Source: Pseudomonas sp. FP1742 (lineage in GTDB: Bacteria > Pseudomonadota > Gammaproteobacteria > Pseudomonadales > Pseudomonadaceae). Taken from it: DNA of 64,000 nucleotides. Position 1 is the first letter of the stretch, and every line of letters begins with the position of its first letter. The notes beneath the pieces are model-generated. The model did no database searches. It was given only the letters and a program-made list of their open reading frames with translations, and had not been told where the DNA came from. Positions 23,173-33,539 of this stretch are shown here, piece by piece. Where the stretch lies: positions 248,001-312,000 of the forward strand of contig NZ_CP117460.1 in NCBI RefSeq assembly GCF_030687145.1, in the 5' to 3' direction. The position numbers were made by a program, and so were the translations under genes.

Positions 23173-24233
23173 AACGCCTGTTGCTGTTGTCCGCCGCCGT
23201 ACTGCTGGGTGCCTGTTCCAAGGAAGAAGCACCGCCAGAACCAGTGCGGCCGGTGTTGTCTGTGGAAGTGAAAGTGCTCAATCAAGAGGACCTCGGCCGG
23301 TTTGCCGGCAGCATTCAGGCCCGTTACGAAAGCAATGTCGGTTTCCGGGTGCCGGGGCGTATCGCCAGCCGCAATGTCGATGTCGGCGCCGAAGTCCAGA
23401 AAGGCGCCTTGCTCGCCACCCTCGACCCCACCGATCAGCAGAACCAGTTGCGCTCGGCCCAGGGTGATCTGGCGCGTGTTCAGGCGCAGCTCATCAACGC
23501 CCAGGCCAACGCCCGGCGTCAGCAGGAATTGTTCAATCGCGGGGTCGGCGCCCAGGCGCAACTGGACATCGCCCAGACCGATTTGAAAACCACCCAGGCA
23601 TCCCTCGATCAAGCCAGGGCCGCAGTCAACCAGGCGAAGGACCAACTCAACTACGTCGAGCTGCGCACCGATCACAAAGCCATTGTCACCGCGTGGAATG
23701 CCGAAGCCGGGCAAGTGGTGACCGCCGGCCAGCAAGTGGTGACCCTGGCGCAGCCGGACATCAAGGAAGCGGTGATCGATTTGCCCGATACCCTGGTCGA
23801 TGATTTGCCGGCCGACGTGGTGTTCCAGGTCGCCTCACAGCTGGACCCGAGCATCACCAGCACCGCCATCGTGCGCGAAATCGAACCCCAGGCCCAAAGC
23901 GCGACCCGTACCCGTCGTGCCCGCCTGAGCCTGACTGATACGCCCCCGGGTTTTCACCTCGGCACGGCGATCAGCGTGACCCTCAGCTCCGCCATCAAAC
24001 CGCGCCTCGAACTGCCGGCGAGCGCATTGCAGGAGGTCGATGGGAAGAAGCGGATCTGGATCGTCGATCCACAGACGCAAACCGTTGCCCCACGGGAGGT
24101 CAGCCTGATCAGCCGGACCGACGACACGGTGGTCGTGGCCAACGGCGTGAAGTCCGGCGAGCGGGTGGTCAGTGCCGGCGTGAATAGCCTCAAGCCGGGG
24201 CAGAAAGTGAAAATCGACGAGGACAGCCCGTAA
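23169..24233 (+). CDS. RND efflux periplasmic adaptor 2 (TriB-like lipoprotein)
   Basis: A 354-residue adaptor with its own lipobox (LLGAC, C16). The ATG at 23169 overlaps the stop of the first adaptor (ATGA), which settles the start; earlier in-frame starts lie deep in the first gene. The lipoyl parts are YESNVGFRVPGRI and DHKAIVTAWNAEAGQVV with a hairpin of repeated Ala/Gln/Asn heptads between. Its stop overlaps the pump's ATG by one base. Confidence 0.9.
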   Translation: MKRLLLLSAAVLLGACSKEEAPPEPVRPVLSVEVKVLNQEDLGRFAGSIQARYESNVGFRVPGRIASRNVDVGAEVQKGALLATLDPTDQQNQLRSAQGDLARVQAQLINAQANARRQQELFNRGVGAQAQLDIAQTDLKTTQASLDQARAAVNQAKDQLNYVELRTDHKAIVTAWNAEAGQVVTAGQQVVTLAQPDIKEAVIDLPDTLVDDLPADVVFQVASQLDPSITSTAIVREIEPQAQSATRTRRARLSLTDTPPGFHLGTAISVTLSSAIKPRLELPASALQEVDGKKRIWIVDPQTQTVAPREVSLISRTDDTVVVANGVKSGERVVSAGVNSLKPGQKVKIDEDSP

Positions 24234-27200
24234 TGAAAGGGAGTTTCAACTTATCCGAGTGGGCCCTCAAGCATCAGTCGTTTGTCTGGTATTTGATGTT
24301 CGTCGCGCTGTTGATGGGCGTGCTCTCCTACTTGAACCTGGGTCGCGAAGAAGACCCGTCGTTCACCATCAAAACCATGGTGATCCAGACCCGTTGGCCC
24401 GGCGCGACCCAGGAAGAAACTCTCAAGCAAGTCACTGACCGGATCGAGAAAAAACTCGAAGAACTCGACTCGCTCGATTACGTGAAAAGCTACACCCGCC
24501 CCGGCGAATCGACGGTCTTCGTCAACCTGCTCGACACCACCAGCGCCAAGGACATTCCGCAAATCTGGTACCAGGTGCGCAAGAAGATCAACGACATTCG
24601 CGGCGACTTCCCGCAAGGCCTGCAAGGGCCGGGTTTCAACGATGAGTTCGGCGACGTATTCGGTTCGGTGTATGCGTTTACCTCCGATGGCCTGTCGATG
24701 CGCCAGTTGCGCGACTACGTGGAACAGGTGCGTGCCGAAATCCGTGAAGTGCCGGGGTTGGGCAAGGTCGAAATGATCGGCGAGCAGGATGAAGTGCTGT
24801 ACCTGAACTTCTCCACCCGCAAACTCGCCGCCCTCGGCATCGATCAGCGTCAGGTGGTGCAGAGCCTGCAATCGCAGAACGCCGTGACCCCGGCCGGGGT
24901 GATCGAGGCCGGGCCGGAACGGATTTCGGTGCGGACCTCGGGGCAGTTTGTCTCTGAGAAAGACCTGTCCAACGTCAACCTGAAGCTTAACGAGCGCTTC
25001 TACCGGTTGGCCGATATCGCCGACATCAGCCGTGGCTATGTCGATCCGGCCACCCCGGAGTTTCGTTTCAACGGCCAGCCCGCCATCGGTCTGGCGATTG
25101 CCATGAAGAAGGGCGGCAACATTCAGGATTTCGGCAAGGCGCTGCACCTGCGCATGAACGAGCTGACCGCCGACTTGCCGGTGGGCGTTGGCGTGCACAA
25201 CGTGTCCGACCAGGCCGAAGTAGTGGAAGACGCCGTCGGCGGCTTCACCAGTGCGTTGTTCGAGGCGGTGGTGATCGTGCTGATCGTCAGCTTCGTCAGC
25301 CTTGGCGTGCGCGCCGGTCTGGTGGTGGCGTGTTCGATTCCGTTGGTGCTGGCGATGGTCTTCCTTTTCATGGAATACAGCGGCATCACCATGCAGCGGA
25401 TTTCCCTCGGGGCGCTGATCATCGCCCTCGGTCTGCTGGTGGACGACGCGATGATCACGGTGGAGATGATGGTCACGCGTCTGGAAATGGGCGAAACCAA
25501 AGAACAGGCGGCGACCTTCGCCTACACTTCGACCGCTTTCCCGATGCTCACCGGCACGCTGGTCACCGTCGCCGGTTTCGTGCCGATCGGCTTGAACGCA
25601 AGCTCGGCCGGTGAGTACACCTTCACGCTGTTCGCGGTGATCGCGGTGGCCATGCTGGTGTCGTGGATCGTCGCGGTGCTGTTCGCTCCGGTGCTCGGTG
25701 TGCACATTCTGAGTACCAACGTGAAACCTCACGACGCAGAGCCAGGGCGCATCGGTCGGGCGTTCAATGGCGGCCTGCTATGGGCCATGCGCAATCGCTG
25801 GTGGGCCATCGGCATTACCGTGGCGCTGTTTGTGCTCTCGGTGTTCTCGATGCAGTTCGTGCAGAACCAGTTCTTCCCGTCCTCGGACCGTCCGGAAATT
25901 CTCGTCGACCTGAACCTGCCGCAAAACGCCTCGATTGCCGAAACCCGCAAGGTGGTGGACAAGCTTGAAGCAACGCTCAAGGGCGACCCGGACATCGTGC
26001 GCTGGAGCACCTACATCGGCGAGGGCGCGATCCGTTTCTACCTGCCCCTCGACCAGCAACTGCAGAACCCGTACTACGCGCAACTGGTGATCGTCAGCAA
26101 AGGCCTGGAGTCACGCACGGCGCTGACTGCTCGTTTGCAAAAGCGCTTGCGTGAAGAGTTCGTCGGCATCGGCAGTTACGTCCAGGCCCTGGAAATGGGC
26201 CCGCCGGTGGGGCGGCCGATTCAGTACCGGGTCAGCGGCAAAGACATCGATCAAGTGCGCAAACACGCGATCGCCCTGGCCACTGAACTGGATAAAAATC
26301 CGCACATCGGCGAGATCATTTACGACTGGAACGAGCCGGGCAAAGTCCTGCGCATCGACATCGCGCAAGACAAGGCGCGGCAACTGGGACTGTCGTCGGA
26401 AGACGTGGCGAACCTGATGAACAGCATCGTCGTCGGCTCGCCGGTGACGCAGGTCGATGACGATATTTACCTGATCGACGTGGTCGGCCGCGCTGAAGAT
26501 GCCGAGCGCGGTAGCCCGGAAACCTTGCAGAACCTGCAGATCGTCACCCCCGGTGGCACTTCGATTCCGCTGCTGGCGTTTGCCACAGTGGGTTATGAAC
26601 TCGAGCAGCCGCTGGTGTGGCGTCGTGACCGCAAACCGACCATCACCATCAAGGCCGCCGTGCGCGACGAGATTCAGCCGACCGACCTGGTGAAACAGCT
26701 GCAACCGGACATCGACAAGTTCGCCGCCGGTTTACCGGTGGGCTACAAAGTCGCCACCGGCGGCACGGTGGAGGAAAGCGGCAAGGCCCAGGGGCCAATT
26801 GCCAAGGTGGTGCCGTTGATGCTGTTTTTGATGGCGACCTTCCTGATGATCCAGCTGCACAGTGTGCAGAAGCTGTTCCTGGTGGCCAGCGTCGCGCCGC
26901 TCGGCTTGATCGGCGTGGTGCTGGCGCTGATCCCCACGGGCACGCCCATGGGCTTCGTGGCGATCCTCGGGATTCTGGCGCTGATCGGCATCATCATCCG
27001 CAACTCGGTGATTCTGGTGACCCAGATCGACGCCTTCGAGAAGGACGGCTACACGCCGTGGGACGCGGTGGTGCAGGCCACGGAACATCGGCGGCGGCCG
27101 ATTCTGTTGACGGCGGCGGCAGCGAGCCTGGGGATGATCCCGATTGCCCGGGAAGTGTTCTGGGGGCCGATGGCCTACGCGATGATTGGCGGGATCATCA

Positions 27201-27286
27201 TTGCGACGTTGCTGACGCTGCTGTTTTTGCCGGCGCTGTACGTGGCCTGGTACAAGGTGCGCGAGCCGAAGAAAGAGATGCAGTAA
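24233..27286 (+). CDS. RND efflux pump, inner-membrane transporter (TriC-like)
   Basis: A 1017-residue RND permease, normal length, with two sets of a single N-terminal helix, a large periplasmic loop and five further helices. GREEDPSFTIKTMVIQTRWP is the conserved beginning of the porter domain; the proton-relay aspartate pair is in GLLVDDAMITVEMMV. The two-adaptor gene order and this start favour a TriC-type drug pump over a metal (CusA/CzcA) pump. It exchanges protons for substrates such as biocides; the actual substrate cannot be read off. A REP pair follows the stop. Confidence 0.92.
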   Translation: MKGSFNLSEWALKHQSFVWYLMFVALLMGVLSYLNLGREEDPSFTIKTMVIQTRWPGATQEETLKQVTDRIEKKLEELDSLDYVKSYTRPGESTVFVNLLDTTSAKDIPQIWYQVRKKINDIRGDFPQGLQGPGFNDEFGDVFGSVYAFTSDGLSMRQLRDYVEQVRAEIREVPGLGKVEMIGEQDEVLYLNFSTRKLAALGIDQRQVVQSLQSQNAVTPAGVIEAGPERISVRTSGQFVSEKDLSNVNLKLNERFYRLADIADISRGYVDPATPEFRFNGQPAIGLAIAMKKGGNIQDFGKALHLRMNELTADLPVGVGVHNVSDQAEVVEDAVGGFTSALFEAVVIVLIVSFVSLGVRAGLVVACSIPLVLAMVFLFMEYSGITMQRISLGALIIALGLLVDDAMITVEMMVTRLEMGETKEQAATFAYTSTAFPMLTGTLVTVAGFVPIGLNASSAGEYTFTLFAVIAVAMLVSWIVAVLFAPVLGVHILSTNVKPHDAEPGRIGRAFNGGLLWAMRNRWWAIGITVALFVLSVFSMQFVQNQFFPSSDRPEILVDLNLPQNASIAETRKVVDKLEATLKGDPDIVRWSTYIGEGAIRFYLPLDQQLQNPYYAQLVIVSKGLESRTALTARLQKRLREEFVGIGSYVQALEMGPPVGRPIQYRVSGKDIDQVRKHAIALATELDKNPHIGEIIYDWNEPGKVLRIDIAQDKARQLGLSSEDVANLMNSIVVGSPVTQVDDDIYLIDVVGRAEDAERGSPETLQNLQIVTPGGTSIPLLAFATVGYELEQPLVWRRDRKPTITIKAAVRDEIQPTDLVKQLQPDIDKFAAGLPVGYKVATGGTVEESGKAQGPIAKVVPLMLFLMATFLMIQLHSVQKLFLVASVAPLGLIGVVLALIPTGTPMGFVAILGILALIGIIIRNSVILVTQIDAFEKDGYTPWDAVVQATEHRRRPILLTAAAASLGMIPIAREVFWGPMAYAMIGGIIIATLLTLLFLPALYVAWYKVREPKKEMQ

Positions 27287-27307
27287 AGGCGAGCGCTTCG
27301 CGCTCTA

Positions 27308-27389
27308 TTCGCGAGCAAGCCCGCTCCCACATTTGATCGCGTCCGTCTGGACAACTCGGTCGAATGTGGGAGCGGGCTTGCTCGCGAAA
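27308..27389. repeat. REP doublet after the RND operon
   Basis: TTCGCGAGCAAGCCCGCTCC faces GGAGCGGGCTTGCTCGCGAA with a spacer of about 40 bases, between convergent genes. Confidence 0.85.
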
Positions 27390-27421
27390 GCGTCAGTACC
27401 GACACCTCAGACTTGAGCTGC

Positions 27422-28048
27422 TTACACCTTACGCCAAACACTGGCCAACCAAGGCTGTTGCTCCCGCGGCAGCCCCGCCGGCCGGTAGTAATGTTCCAGC
27501 TCCACAAACCCCACCTCGGTCAGCATGTCCTGCCACACCTGAAGATCGTAATACGCCCCATAACGCGGCCCGTTCCAGCCTTCCTGATTCTCGCCACGGG
27601 GATTGGAACTGAACAACACGCCGCCCGGTTTCAACGCCGCGCGCAGTTGCTTCAACACCCGCGGCAATTCCTGGCTCGGGACATGAAACAGCACCGCATT
27701 GGCAAAAATCCCGTCAAAGCGCTCGGCCGGCAGATCGAGTTTCAGAAAGTCCTGCTGCCAGACTTCGCAACCACTGTCCTCCCGGGCCATCTGCGCAAGC
27801 TTTTCCGAACCATCGAGCCCGATGGCTATGTGGCCCATGCGGGTAAAGGTTTTCAGGTCGCGACCGGGGCCGCAGCCAAAGTCGAGAATACTGAAGGGCG
27901 CATTACCCTGAATATGCCGCAGCAGGGCATCAATATTCTGGCTGACATCGTGATCGCGAGTGCCTTCACGGAAGTCCTCGGCCACTGCGTTGTAATGGCC
28001 CAGGGTAGTGGAGGTGATCTGCTCCAGGTCGTCGGGAGTCTGTTTCAT
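27422..28048 (-). CDS. Class I SAM-dependent methyltransferase
   Basis: A 208-residue methyltransferase. The start is set at the ATG ending at 28048, giving MKQTPDDLEQITSTTLGHYN; the longer frame runs through a REP pair. The SAM-binding motif I is ILDFGCGPGRDLKTF (near residue 54), the acidic end of strand 2 is GLDGSEKL, and motif post-I is FDGIFANAVLFHV. A small-molecule or thiol substrate is likely from its size but not shown. It stands alone between two REP pairs. Confidence 0.88.
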   Translation of the reverse strand: MKQTPDDLEQITSTTLGHYNAVAEDFREGTRDHDVSQNIDALLRHIQGNAPFSILDFGCGPGRDLKTFTRMGHIAIGLDGSEKLAQMAREDSGCEVWQQDFLKLDLPAERFDGIFANAVLFHVPSQELPRVLKQLRAALKPGGVLFSSNPRGENQEGWNGPRYGAYYDLQVWQDMLTEVGFVELEHYYRPAGLPREQQPWLASVWRKV

Positions 28049-28116
28049 GGTTGGCTGCGCAGGCAATGGGAATGTGTCGAATATACGCCATGACGCCGGG
28101 GGCTGCTGCGCAGCCA

Positions 28117-28209
28117 TTCGCGAGCAAGCCCGCTCCCACAGTTGATCTTCGGTGAACATAGAATTGGTGTTCGACGCGATCCAGTGTGGGAGCGGGCTTG
28201 CTCGCGAAA
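28117..28209. repeat. REP doublet upstream of the methyltransferase
   Basis: TTCGCGAGCAAGCCCGCTCC and GGAGCGGGCTTGCTCGCGAA face each other across about 53 bases. It lies between metI and the methyltransferase. Confidence 0.85.
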
Positions 28210-28256
28210 GCGGTATCACTGGCGACCAATGACTTCAGCCACGGCTGCTATCTCGA

Positions 28257-28901
28257 TCAGCGCTTGTTGAGTCCACGGGCCAATCGATCTCCACCCAACT
28301 GAATCATCGCCACCAACACCACCAGCAACACAATCACCGTCAGCATGATCTGGCTATCAAACCGCTGATACCCATACCGATAAGCAATGTCCCCCAACCC
28401 ACCGGCCCCAATCGCGCCGGCCATGGCCGACGAGTTAATCATGGTCACCAGCGTAATGGTGAAACCACCAACAATCCCCGGCAGCGCTTCAGGCAACAGC
28501 ACATGCCAGACGATATGCCAGCGCCGGCAGCCCATCGCCTGCGCCGCTTCAATCAACCCATGGTCGACTTCCCGCAGGCTGACCTCGGCGATGCGTGCGA
28601 AGAACGGTGTGGCGGCGATGGTCAGTGGCACCACAGCGGCCCATACGCCATAGGTGGTGCCGACGATCAACCGGGTAAACGGAATCAACGCCACCATCAA
28701 AATCAGAAACGGGATCGAGCGGAACAGGTTCACGAACGCGCCCAATGCGCGGTTCAGCGCCGGTGCTTCGTAGATCCCGCCTTTGGTGCTGGTAACCAGA
28801 ATCACCGCCAACGGAATGCCCGCCAACAGCGCGATCAGTGACGACACACCGACCATCAGGAAGGTGTCGATGAAGCCTTGCAGCAATCGATCAAACCACA
28901 T
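28257..28901 (-). CDS. metI: Methionine ABC transporter permease MetI
   Basis: A 214-residue permease with five hydrophobic helices. [20 protein letters not shown] and the EAA loop [20 protein letters not shown] are typical MetI. The start lies within the end of metN (11-base overlap), so it is translated in the same unit. Imports methionine, and in relatives its D-form and sulfoxides, with MetN and MetQ. Confidence 0.92.
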   Translation of the reverse strand: MWFDRLLQGFIDTFLMVGVSSLIALLAGIPLAVILVTSTKGGIYEAPALNRALGAFVNLFRSIPFLILMVALIPFTRLIVGTTYGVWAAVVPLTIAATPFFARIAEVSLREVDHGLIEAAQAMGCRRWHIVWHVLLPEALPGIVGGFTITLVTMINSSAMAGAIGAGGLGDIAYRYGYQRFDSQIMLTVIVLLVVLVAMIQLGGDRLARGLNKR

Positions 28902-30012
28902 AACCCAGCACCTCCACCTGTTGCGCCCAATGACTGGCGCGCTGACGCAATTCCTCGGCGCCGAGGGACGAACCGGTCACCGCCAGCAGCAATTGCCCCA
29001 GCGCATGGCCCTGAATCCGTTCCACACCCCCTTGCAGCAAACGCACGCGGCCACCGAGGGCGCTGAACAGCGCCGCCAGGTCTGGCTCGTCGCGTGTATT
29101 GCCAGTGAATTGCAAGCGCAGGACCACGGCAGCGTCCGAAGACTGTGGCTGTGCCCGCAAGCGGCTTTGCAGTTCGTCCGGCAGGCCGTGTTGCAGCGGT
29201 GCGAGCAAGGTCTTGCTCACTTCATGCTGCGGGTTGCCGAAGACCTCCCAGACCGGCCCTTGCTCGACGATTCGCCCGTGCTCCAGCACCACGACCCGAT
29301 CACAGATATCGCGGATCACCGCCATCTCGTGGGTGATCAGCACGATGGTCAGGCCCAGTCGCTGGTTGATCTCGCGCAGCAGGCCGAGGATCGATTGGGT
29401 GGTCTCCGGATCGAGGGCCGAAGTGGCCTCGTCGCACAGCAGAATCTCCGGGTCATGCACCAACGCACGGGCGATGCCGACACGTTGTTTCTGCCCGCCG
29501 GAAAGCTGCGCCGGATAAGCCTTGTGTTTACCTTGCAGACCCACCAGTTCGAGCAATTCACGGACCTTCTGCTCGCGTTTTTCCTTGGGCACACCGGCGA
29601 CTTTCAATGGTAATTCGACGTTCTGCCAAACTGTCTTGGCCGACATCAAATTGAAGTGCTGGAAGATCATGCCGATGCGTCGGCGCAGTCCTACCAGGTG
29701 CTCTTCATCGAACTCGCCGATATTCACCTGATCGATCAGCACCCGCCCGCTGCTCGGTTGTTCGAGGCGGTTGATGGTGCGGATCAGCGACGACTTGCCG
29801 GCACCGCTGCGCCCGATGATGCCGAACACTTCGCCGCGCTGGATCGCCAGGTCGATACCGTCCAGGGCCGCCACCGGACCTTGCTGGCCGGTGTAGGTTT
29901 TGCCCAGGCCGATGAAGCGCACGTGGGCGCGGTTCAGTTCGGGGTGCAGCTCGGTGCGTTCAGCACTGTGCGGCTCTGGAGTCTCCAGTCGCCGTTGGAT
30001 GGCGGCGGTCAT
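28891..30012 (-). CDS. metN: Methionine ABC transporter ATP-binding protein MetN
   Basis: A 373-residue ATPase. Walker [10 protein letters not shown] (67-75), signature [15 protein letters not shown] and Walker [17 protein letters not shown] are intact. About 30 residues precede the domain start [10 protein letters not shown], longer than the enteric protein. The C-terminal NIL domain (about 295-373) would bind methionine and shut the transporter down (transinhibition). Two bases separate it from metQ upstream. Confidence 0.93.
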   Translation of the reverse strand: MTAAIQRRLETPEPHSAERTELHPELNRAHVRFIGLGKTYTGQQGPVAALDGIDLAIQRGEVFGIIGRSGAGKSSLIRTINRLEQPSSGRVLIDQVNIGEFDEEHLVGLRRRIGMIFQHFNLMSAKTVWQNVELPLKVAGVPKEKREQKVRELLELVGLQGKHKAYPAQLSGGQKQRVGIARALVHDPEILLCDEATSALDPETTQSILGLLREINQRLGLTIVLITHEMAVIRDICDRVVVLEHGRIVEQGPVWEVFGNPQHEVSKTLLAPLQHGLPDELQSRLRAQPQSSDAAVVLRLQFTGNTRDEPDLAALFSALGGRVRLLQGGVERIQGHALGQLLLAVTGSSLGAEELRQRASHWAQQVEVLGYVV

Positions 30013-30014
30013 GC

Positions 30015-30824
30015 TCAGCTTTCCCAGCCGGCTTGATAGAGCTTGCCGTGGGCTTTATCCAGTGCCGCGCGAACGGCTGGCGAGTGCTGATAGATGTCGA
30101 CGAACTTGATCAGGCGCGGGTCGGTTTTGCTTTTCGGCTGGATCACGAACTGGATCACGTATTCCTTGTGATCGAGGCCATCGAACAGCAGGGCGGAACT
30201 GGCATCGAAGGTCTTCGACAGACGGATGTAAGCCGGGTAGCCCTGGACCAGATCGGCGTCGTCGTAGGCGCGTACCAGTTGCACGGCTTCGACCTGGAGG
30301 ATTTTGATTTTCTTCGGGTTGGCGGTGATGTCTTCTTCAGTGGCCTTGTAGCCGACGCCCGGTTTGAGGGTGATCAGCCCGGCCTTGGCCAACAGTTGCA
30401 GACCGCGACCGCTGTTGATCGGGTCGTTGGCGATGGCCACGCTGGCGCCCTCGGGCAACTCGGCGAAGCTTTTGTATTTCTTCGAATAGAGGCCGACGTT
30501 GTTGATGATGCCCGGGGCGAACGGCACCAGGTCAAATCCGGCCGCGGCCTTGGCGTTTTCCAGGAACGGGATGTGCTGGAAATAGTTCACGTCGATGTCG
30601 CCCGAGGCGAGGCTGACGTTGGGAGCGATCCAGTCGCTGAACTCCACCAGTTCGACTTTCAGGCCTTGTTTGCTGGCTTCCTCTACGGCGGCCTCCAGCG
30701 GAATGGCGAAGGCGGCGGTGGTGCCGACCTTCAACGGCGCGTCGGCGGCGAAGGTGATGGAGCTGAAGAGGCCGAGGGCCAGGGCCAGTGCTTTGACTGG
30801 GTGGGTAAAGAGTTTTTTGGTCAT
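30015..30824 (-). CDS. metQ: Methionine ABC transporter binding protein MetQ
   Basis: A 269-residue NlpA/MetQ-family protein with a Sec signal peptide (cleavage after TFA, residue 26) and no lipobox. [55 protein letters not shown] and [12 protein letters not shown] are family hallmarks. It is first in the metQ-metN-metI operon, an order unlike metNIQ of enterics. The gene order next to the flavin monooxygenase and sfnB genes suggests that organosulfur breakdown products are also imported. Confidence 0.92.
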   Translation of the reverse strand: MTKKLFTHPVKALALALGLFSSITFAADAPLKVGTTAAFAIPLEAAVEEASKQGLKVELVEFSDWIAPNVSLASGDIDVNYFQHIPFLENAKAAAGFDLVPFAPGIINNVGLYSKKYKSFAELPEGASVAIANDPINSGRGLQLLAKAGLITLKPGVGYKATEEDITANPKKIKILQVEAVQLVRAYDDADLVQGYPAYIRLSKTFDASSALLFDGLDHKEYVIQFVIQPKSKTDPRLIKFVDIYQHSPAVRAALDKAHGKLYQAGWES

Positions 30825-30872
30825 GAGATGTCTTCCAGTCAGGGCATGAAATGTGTGGTGTCGGGTCGGGCC

Positions 30873-30967
30873 TCTTCGCGAGCAAGCCCGCTCCCACAGT
30901 GGATCGGGTCGGGCACAAAATGTTTGTTCACCACGGATCTAATGTGGGAGCGGGCTTGCTCGCGAAG
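30873..30967. repeat. REP doublet between metQ and the flavin monooxygenase gene
   Basis: TTCGCGAGCAAGCCCGCTCC faces GGAGCGGGCTTGCTCGCGAA, the second arm ending three bases before the monooxygenase stop codon. Confidence 0.85.
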
Positions 30968-30970
30968 CTT

Positions 30971-32326
30971 TTAGCGCCGGTAACCGGCGCCGGTATGTTG
31001 CTCAGGTAAATGCGCGTCACGCCGGAACAGTTTTTCCCGCAGGCTGCCGTCGTCGTAAGCGGTCTTGTACGACCCACGGCGCTGTAACTCGGGAATCACC
31101 AGGTCGATGAAATCCACATAACTTTCCGGGGTGACGATCCGTGTCAGGTTGAAGCCGTCGAGGCCGGTTTCGGCGATCCACGATTCCAACTCATCGGCCA
31201 CTTGCTCAGGCGAGCCGACCACGGTGATATAGCGGCCACCGAGGGCGTGTTGTTCCAGCAGTTTGCGGCGGGTCCAGTCGTTGTTTTGCAGGTTTTTGGT
31301 GGCGGACTGGATGGCGTTGCTTTTCACGTACTGGATCGGTTCGTCGAGTTCGTATTCGGAAAAATCGATCCCGGTGGACGCCGAAAAGTGCGCCACGCCG
31401 GCCTCGGCGCTGGCGTAGCTCAGGTACTCGGCATGCTTGGCCCAGGCCAGCGCTTCGGTGGCGCCGACAATCACGTTCAAACCCATGAACACCTTGATGT
31501 CCTCAGGCTTGCGCCCGGCTTCGACGGCGCTGGCGCGTACCTTGTCCACCTGAATCCGGGTCGCCGGTTTGTTCTGGCCGCTGATGAACACGCACTCGGC
31601 ATGCCGCCCGGCGAACAGCAGGCCGCGATCGGAGCTGCCAGCCTGGAACAGCACCGGCGTGCGTTGCGGCGACGGCTCGCAGAGGTGATAACCCTCGACC
31701 TGATAGAACTCACCCTTGTGCTCGACCTTGTGCACTTTGTCTGGCTGGGCGTAGATCCGTTGCTCGCGGTCGTTGAGCACCGCGGCGTTTTCCCAGCTGC
31801 CTTCCCAGAGTTTGTAGAGCACTTGCAGGTATTCGTCGGCCTGGTCGTAACGTCGGTCGTGTTCCACCTGCTCGCTGAGGCCCATGGCCTTGGCGGCACT
31901 GTCCAGATAGCCGGTGACGATGTTCCAGCCGACCCGGCCGCGACTCAGATGATCGAGGGTCGACAGGCGCCGGGCGAACAGATACGGCGGCTCGTAGGTC
32001 AGGTTGGCGGTCAGGCCGAAGCCGAGGTTCTTGGTGACCGCAGCCATGGCCGATACCAGCAACAGCGGGTCGTTGACCGGCAACTGGATCGACTCTTTGA
32101 GCGGCACGTCGACCGAGTTCTGGTAGACGTCGTACACGCCGACGATGTCGGCGATGAACAGACCGTCGAACAGTCCGCGCTCCAGCAGTTGCGCCAGTTC
32201 GGTCCAGTATTCGATCGTCTTGTACTGGGTGGACGTGTCCCGTGGATGGGTCCACAGGCCATGGTTGATGTGCCCGATGCAGTTCATGTTGAACGCGTTG
32301 AGCAGGATCTTCTTTTTGCTCATCAA
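30971..32326 (-). CDS. LLM-class flavin-dependent monooxygenase (NtaA/SnaA/DszA family)
   Basis: A 451-residue, FMNH2-dependent monooxygenase of the bacterial luciferase superfamily. Typical segments are ILLNAFNMNCIGHINHGLW, LSTLDHLSRGRVGWNIVTGY, and FQAGSSDRGLLFAGRHAECV. The family splits C-S, C-N or C-C bonds in compounds such as sulfones and dibenzothiophene sulfone. It overlaps the stop of the first sfnB gene by four bases and belongs to the same transcript, so desulfurisation of an organosulfur compound is likely. It needs reduced flavin; no flavin reductase gene is in the window. Confidence 0.9.
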   Translation of the reverse strand: MMSKKKILLNAFNMNCIGHINHGLWTHPRDTSTQYKTIEYWTELAQLLERGLFDGLFIADIVGVYDVYQNSVDVPLKESIQLPVNDPLLLVSAMAAVTKNLGFGLTANLTYEPPYLFARRLSTLDHLSRGRVGWNIVTGYLDSAAKAMGLSEQVEHDRRYDQADEYLQVLYKLWEGSWENAAVLNDREQRIYAQPDKVHKVEHKGEFYQVEGYHLCEPSPQRTPVLFQAGSSDRGLLFAGRHAECVFISGQNKPATRIQVDKVRASAVEAGRKPEDIKVFMGLNVIVGATEALAWAKHAEYLSYASAEAGVAHFSASTGIDFSEYELDEPIQYVKSNAIQSATKNLQNNDWTRRKLLEQHALGGRYITVVGSPEQVADELESWIAETGLDGFNLTRIVTPESYVDFIDLVIPELQRRGSYKTAYDDGSLREKLFRRDAHLPEQHTGAGYRR

Positions 32327-33516
32327 ATGGTCCCCCGCAACGGCGGGTTTTCATCGTTGAGGTAGTAATTGCCCACCGCGTGATACTTCCAGCGCACCGG
32401 GTCGTGCAGGGTGTGCACCCGGGCGTTGCGCCAGTGACGGTCCAGACCGTGTTCGATCAGGGTCGCCTGGCTACCGGCCAGTTCGAACAACGTGCTGCCT
32501 GCGGCGAGGGAAATCTCAGTGCTGATGGCCCGGGCTTCGGCAACCGCAATCGACGCGGCGGCGACGGTTTTGGTGTTGGTGTCGGCCTGGGCCCGGTCGA
32601 GGAATTCGCCGGAGCGTTCCAGCAAGGCTTCGGTGGCATGCAGACGAATGCTCAAGTGGCCGAAGCTCTTGAGGGTCAGTGGGTCTTCGGTGGCTTTTTC
32701 ATGCGTGGCGTCGATCCATGGCCGGGTTTTGGTCCGCACGAAATGCAGGGCATCTTCATAGGCGGCGCGGGCGATGCCGGTGTCGATGGCGGCGTGGAGA
32801 ATCTGCGCCAGCGGGCCAACGGTGGTCGGGCGTTCGAACGCGCTTTGAAACGGCACCACATCTTCGGCTGCGACGTAGACATCCTCGAACACCACCGAAC
32901 CGCTGCCGGTGGTGCGCTGGCCGAAGCCGCTCCAGTCGTCGATGACCGTCAGGCCTTTGCTGTTGCGCGGGACAAAGGCCAGTTGCTGCACACCGTTTTC
33001 GTCCACTACAGAGGTGGGGATGCGTTGGGCGTAAATCGCGCCGGTGGCGTAGAACTTGCGGCCGTTGATGCGATAGCCACTACCGTCGCGGGTCAGGCTA
33101 GTGACGCGGTCATGGGCGGTTTTGGTGCCCAGTTCCGCCAATGCGTTGCCGAAGCGCTGACCGGCCAATACCTCTGCGTACAGGCGTTTTTTCTGCTCAT
33201 GGCTGCCGTTCACACGGAGCACTTCGAGGGCGTAGAAATGGTTTTGCGGGATCTGTCCGAGTGAACCGTCAGCCTGGGCGATCAACGCGATCACCTTGGC
33301 CAGGGTGACATTGGAAACTCCGGCGCCGCCGTATTCTTTCGGCACGCTGATGCCCCAAAGACCCGAACGGGAAAACACTTCCAGCTCCGGGTGCGGCAAC
33401 CGACGTTCACGGTCGCGCAGGGCACTGTCGCGTTTGAAATCATCGGCCAGGTCACTGGCGACGATCAGGGCTTGTTCATCGCTGGTGATGACCGCGACGT
33501 GGTGAGAAAGAGACAT
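32323..33516 (-). CDS. SfnB-family sulfur acquisition oxidoreductase, copy 1
   Basis: A 397-residue member of the acyl-CoA dehydrogenase/flavin monooxygenase fold. PELEVFSRSGLWGISVPKEYGG, the FAD-contact GSGYRINGRKFYATGA and the ending HWRNARVHTLHDPVRWKYHAVG are typical of SfnB/DszC-like proteins. In Pseudomonas putida, sfnB serves growth on dimethyl sulfone as sulfur source. Followed 23 bases upstream by a second, related sfnB. The two probably use FMNH2 to oxidise different sulfur compounds. Confidence 0.9.
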   Translation of the reverse strand: MSLSHHVAVITSDEQALIVASDLADDFKRDSALRDRERRLPHPELEVFSRSGLWGISVPKEYGGAGVSNVTLAKVIALIAQADGSLGQIPQNHFYALEVLRVNGSHEQKKRLYAEVLAGQRFGNALAELGTKTAHDRVTSLTRDGSGYRINGRKFYATGAIYAQRIPTSVVDENGVQQLAFVPRNSKGLTVIDDWSGFGQRTTGSGSVVFEDVYVAAEDVVPFQSAFERPTTVGPLAQILHAAIDTGIARAAYEDALHFVRTKTRPWIDATHEKATEDPLTLKSFGHLSIRLHATEALLERSGEFLDRAQADTNTKTVAAASIAVAEARAISTEISLAAGSTLFELAGSQATLIEHGLDRHWRNARVHTLHDPVRWKYHAVGNYYLNDENPPLRGTI

Positions 33517-33539
33517 GTGTTTCTCCAGAGATCTGGTCG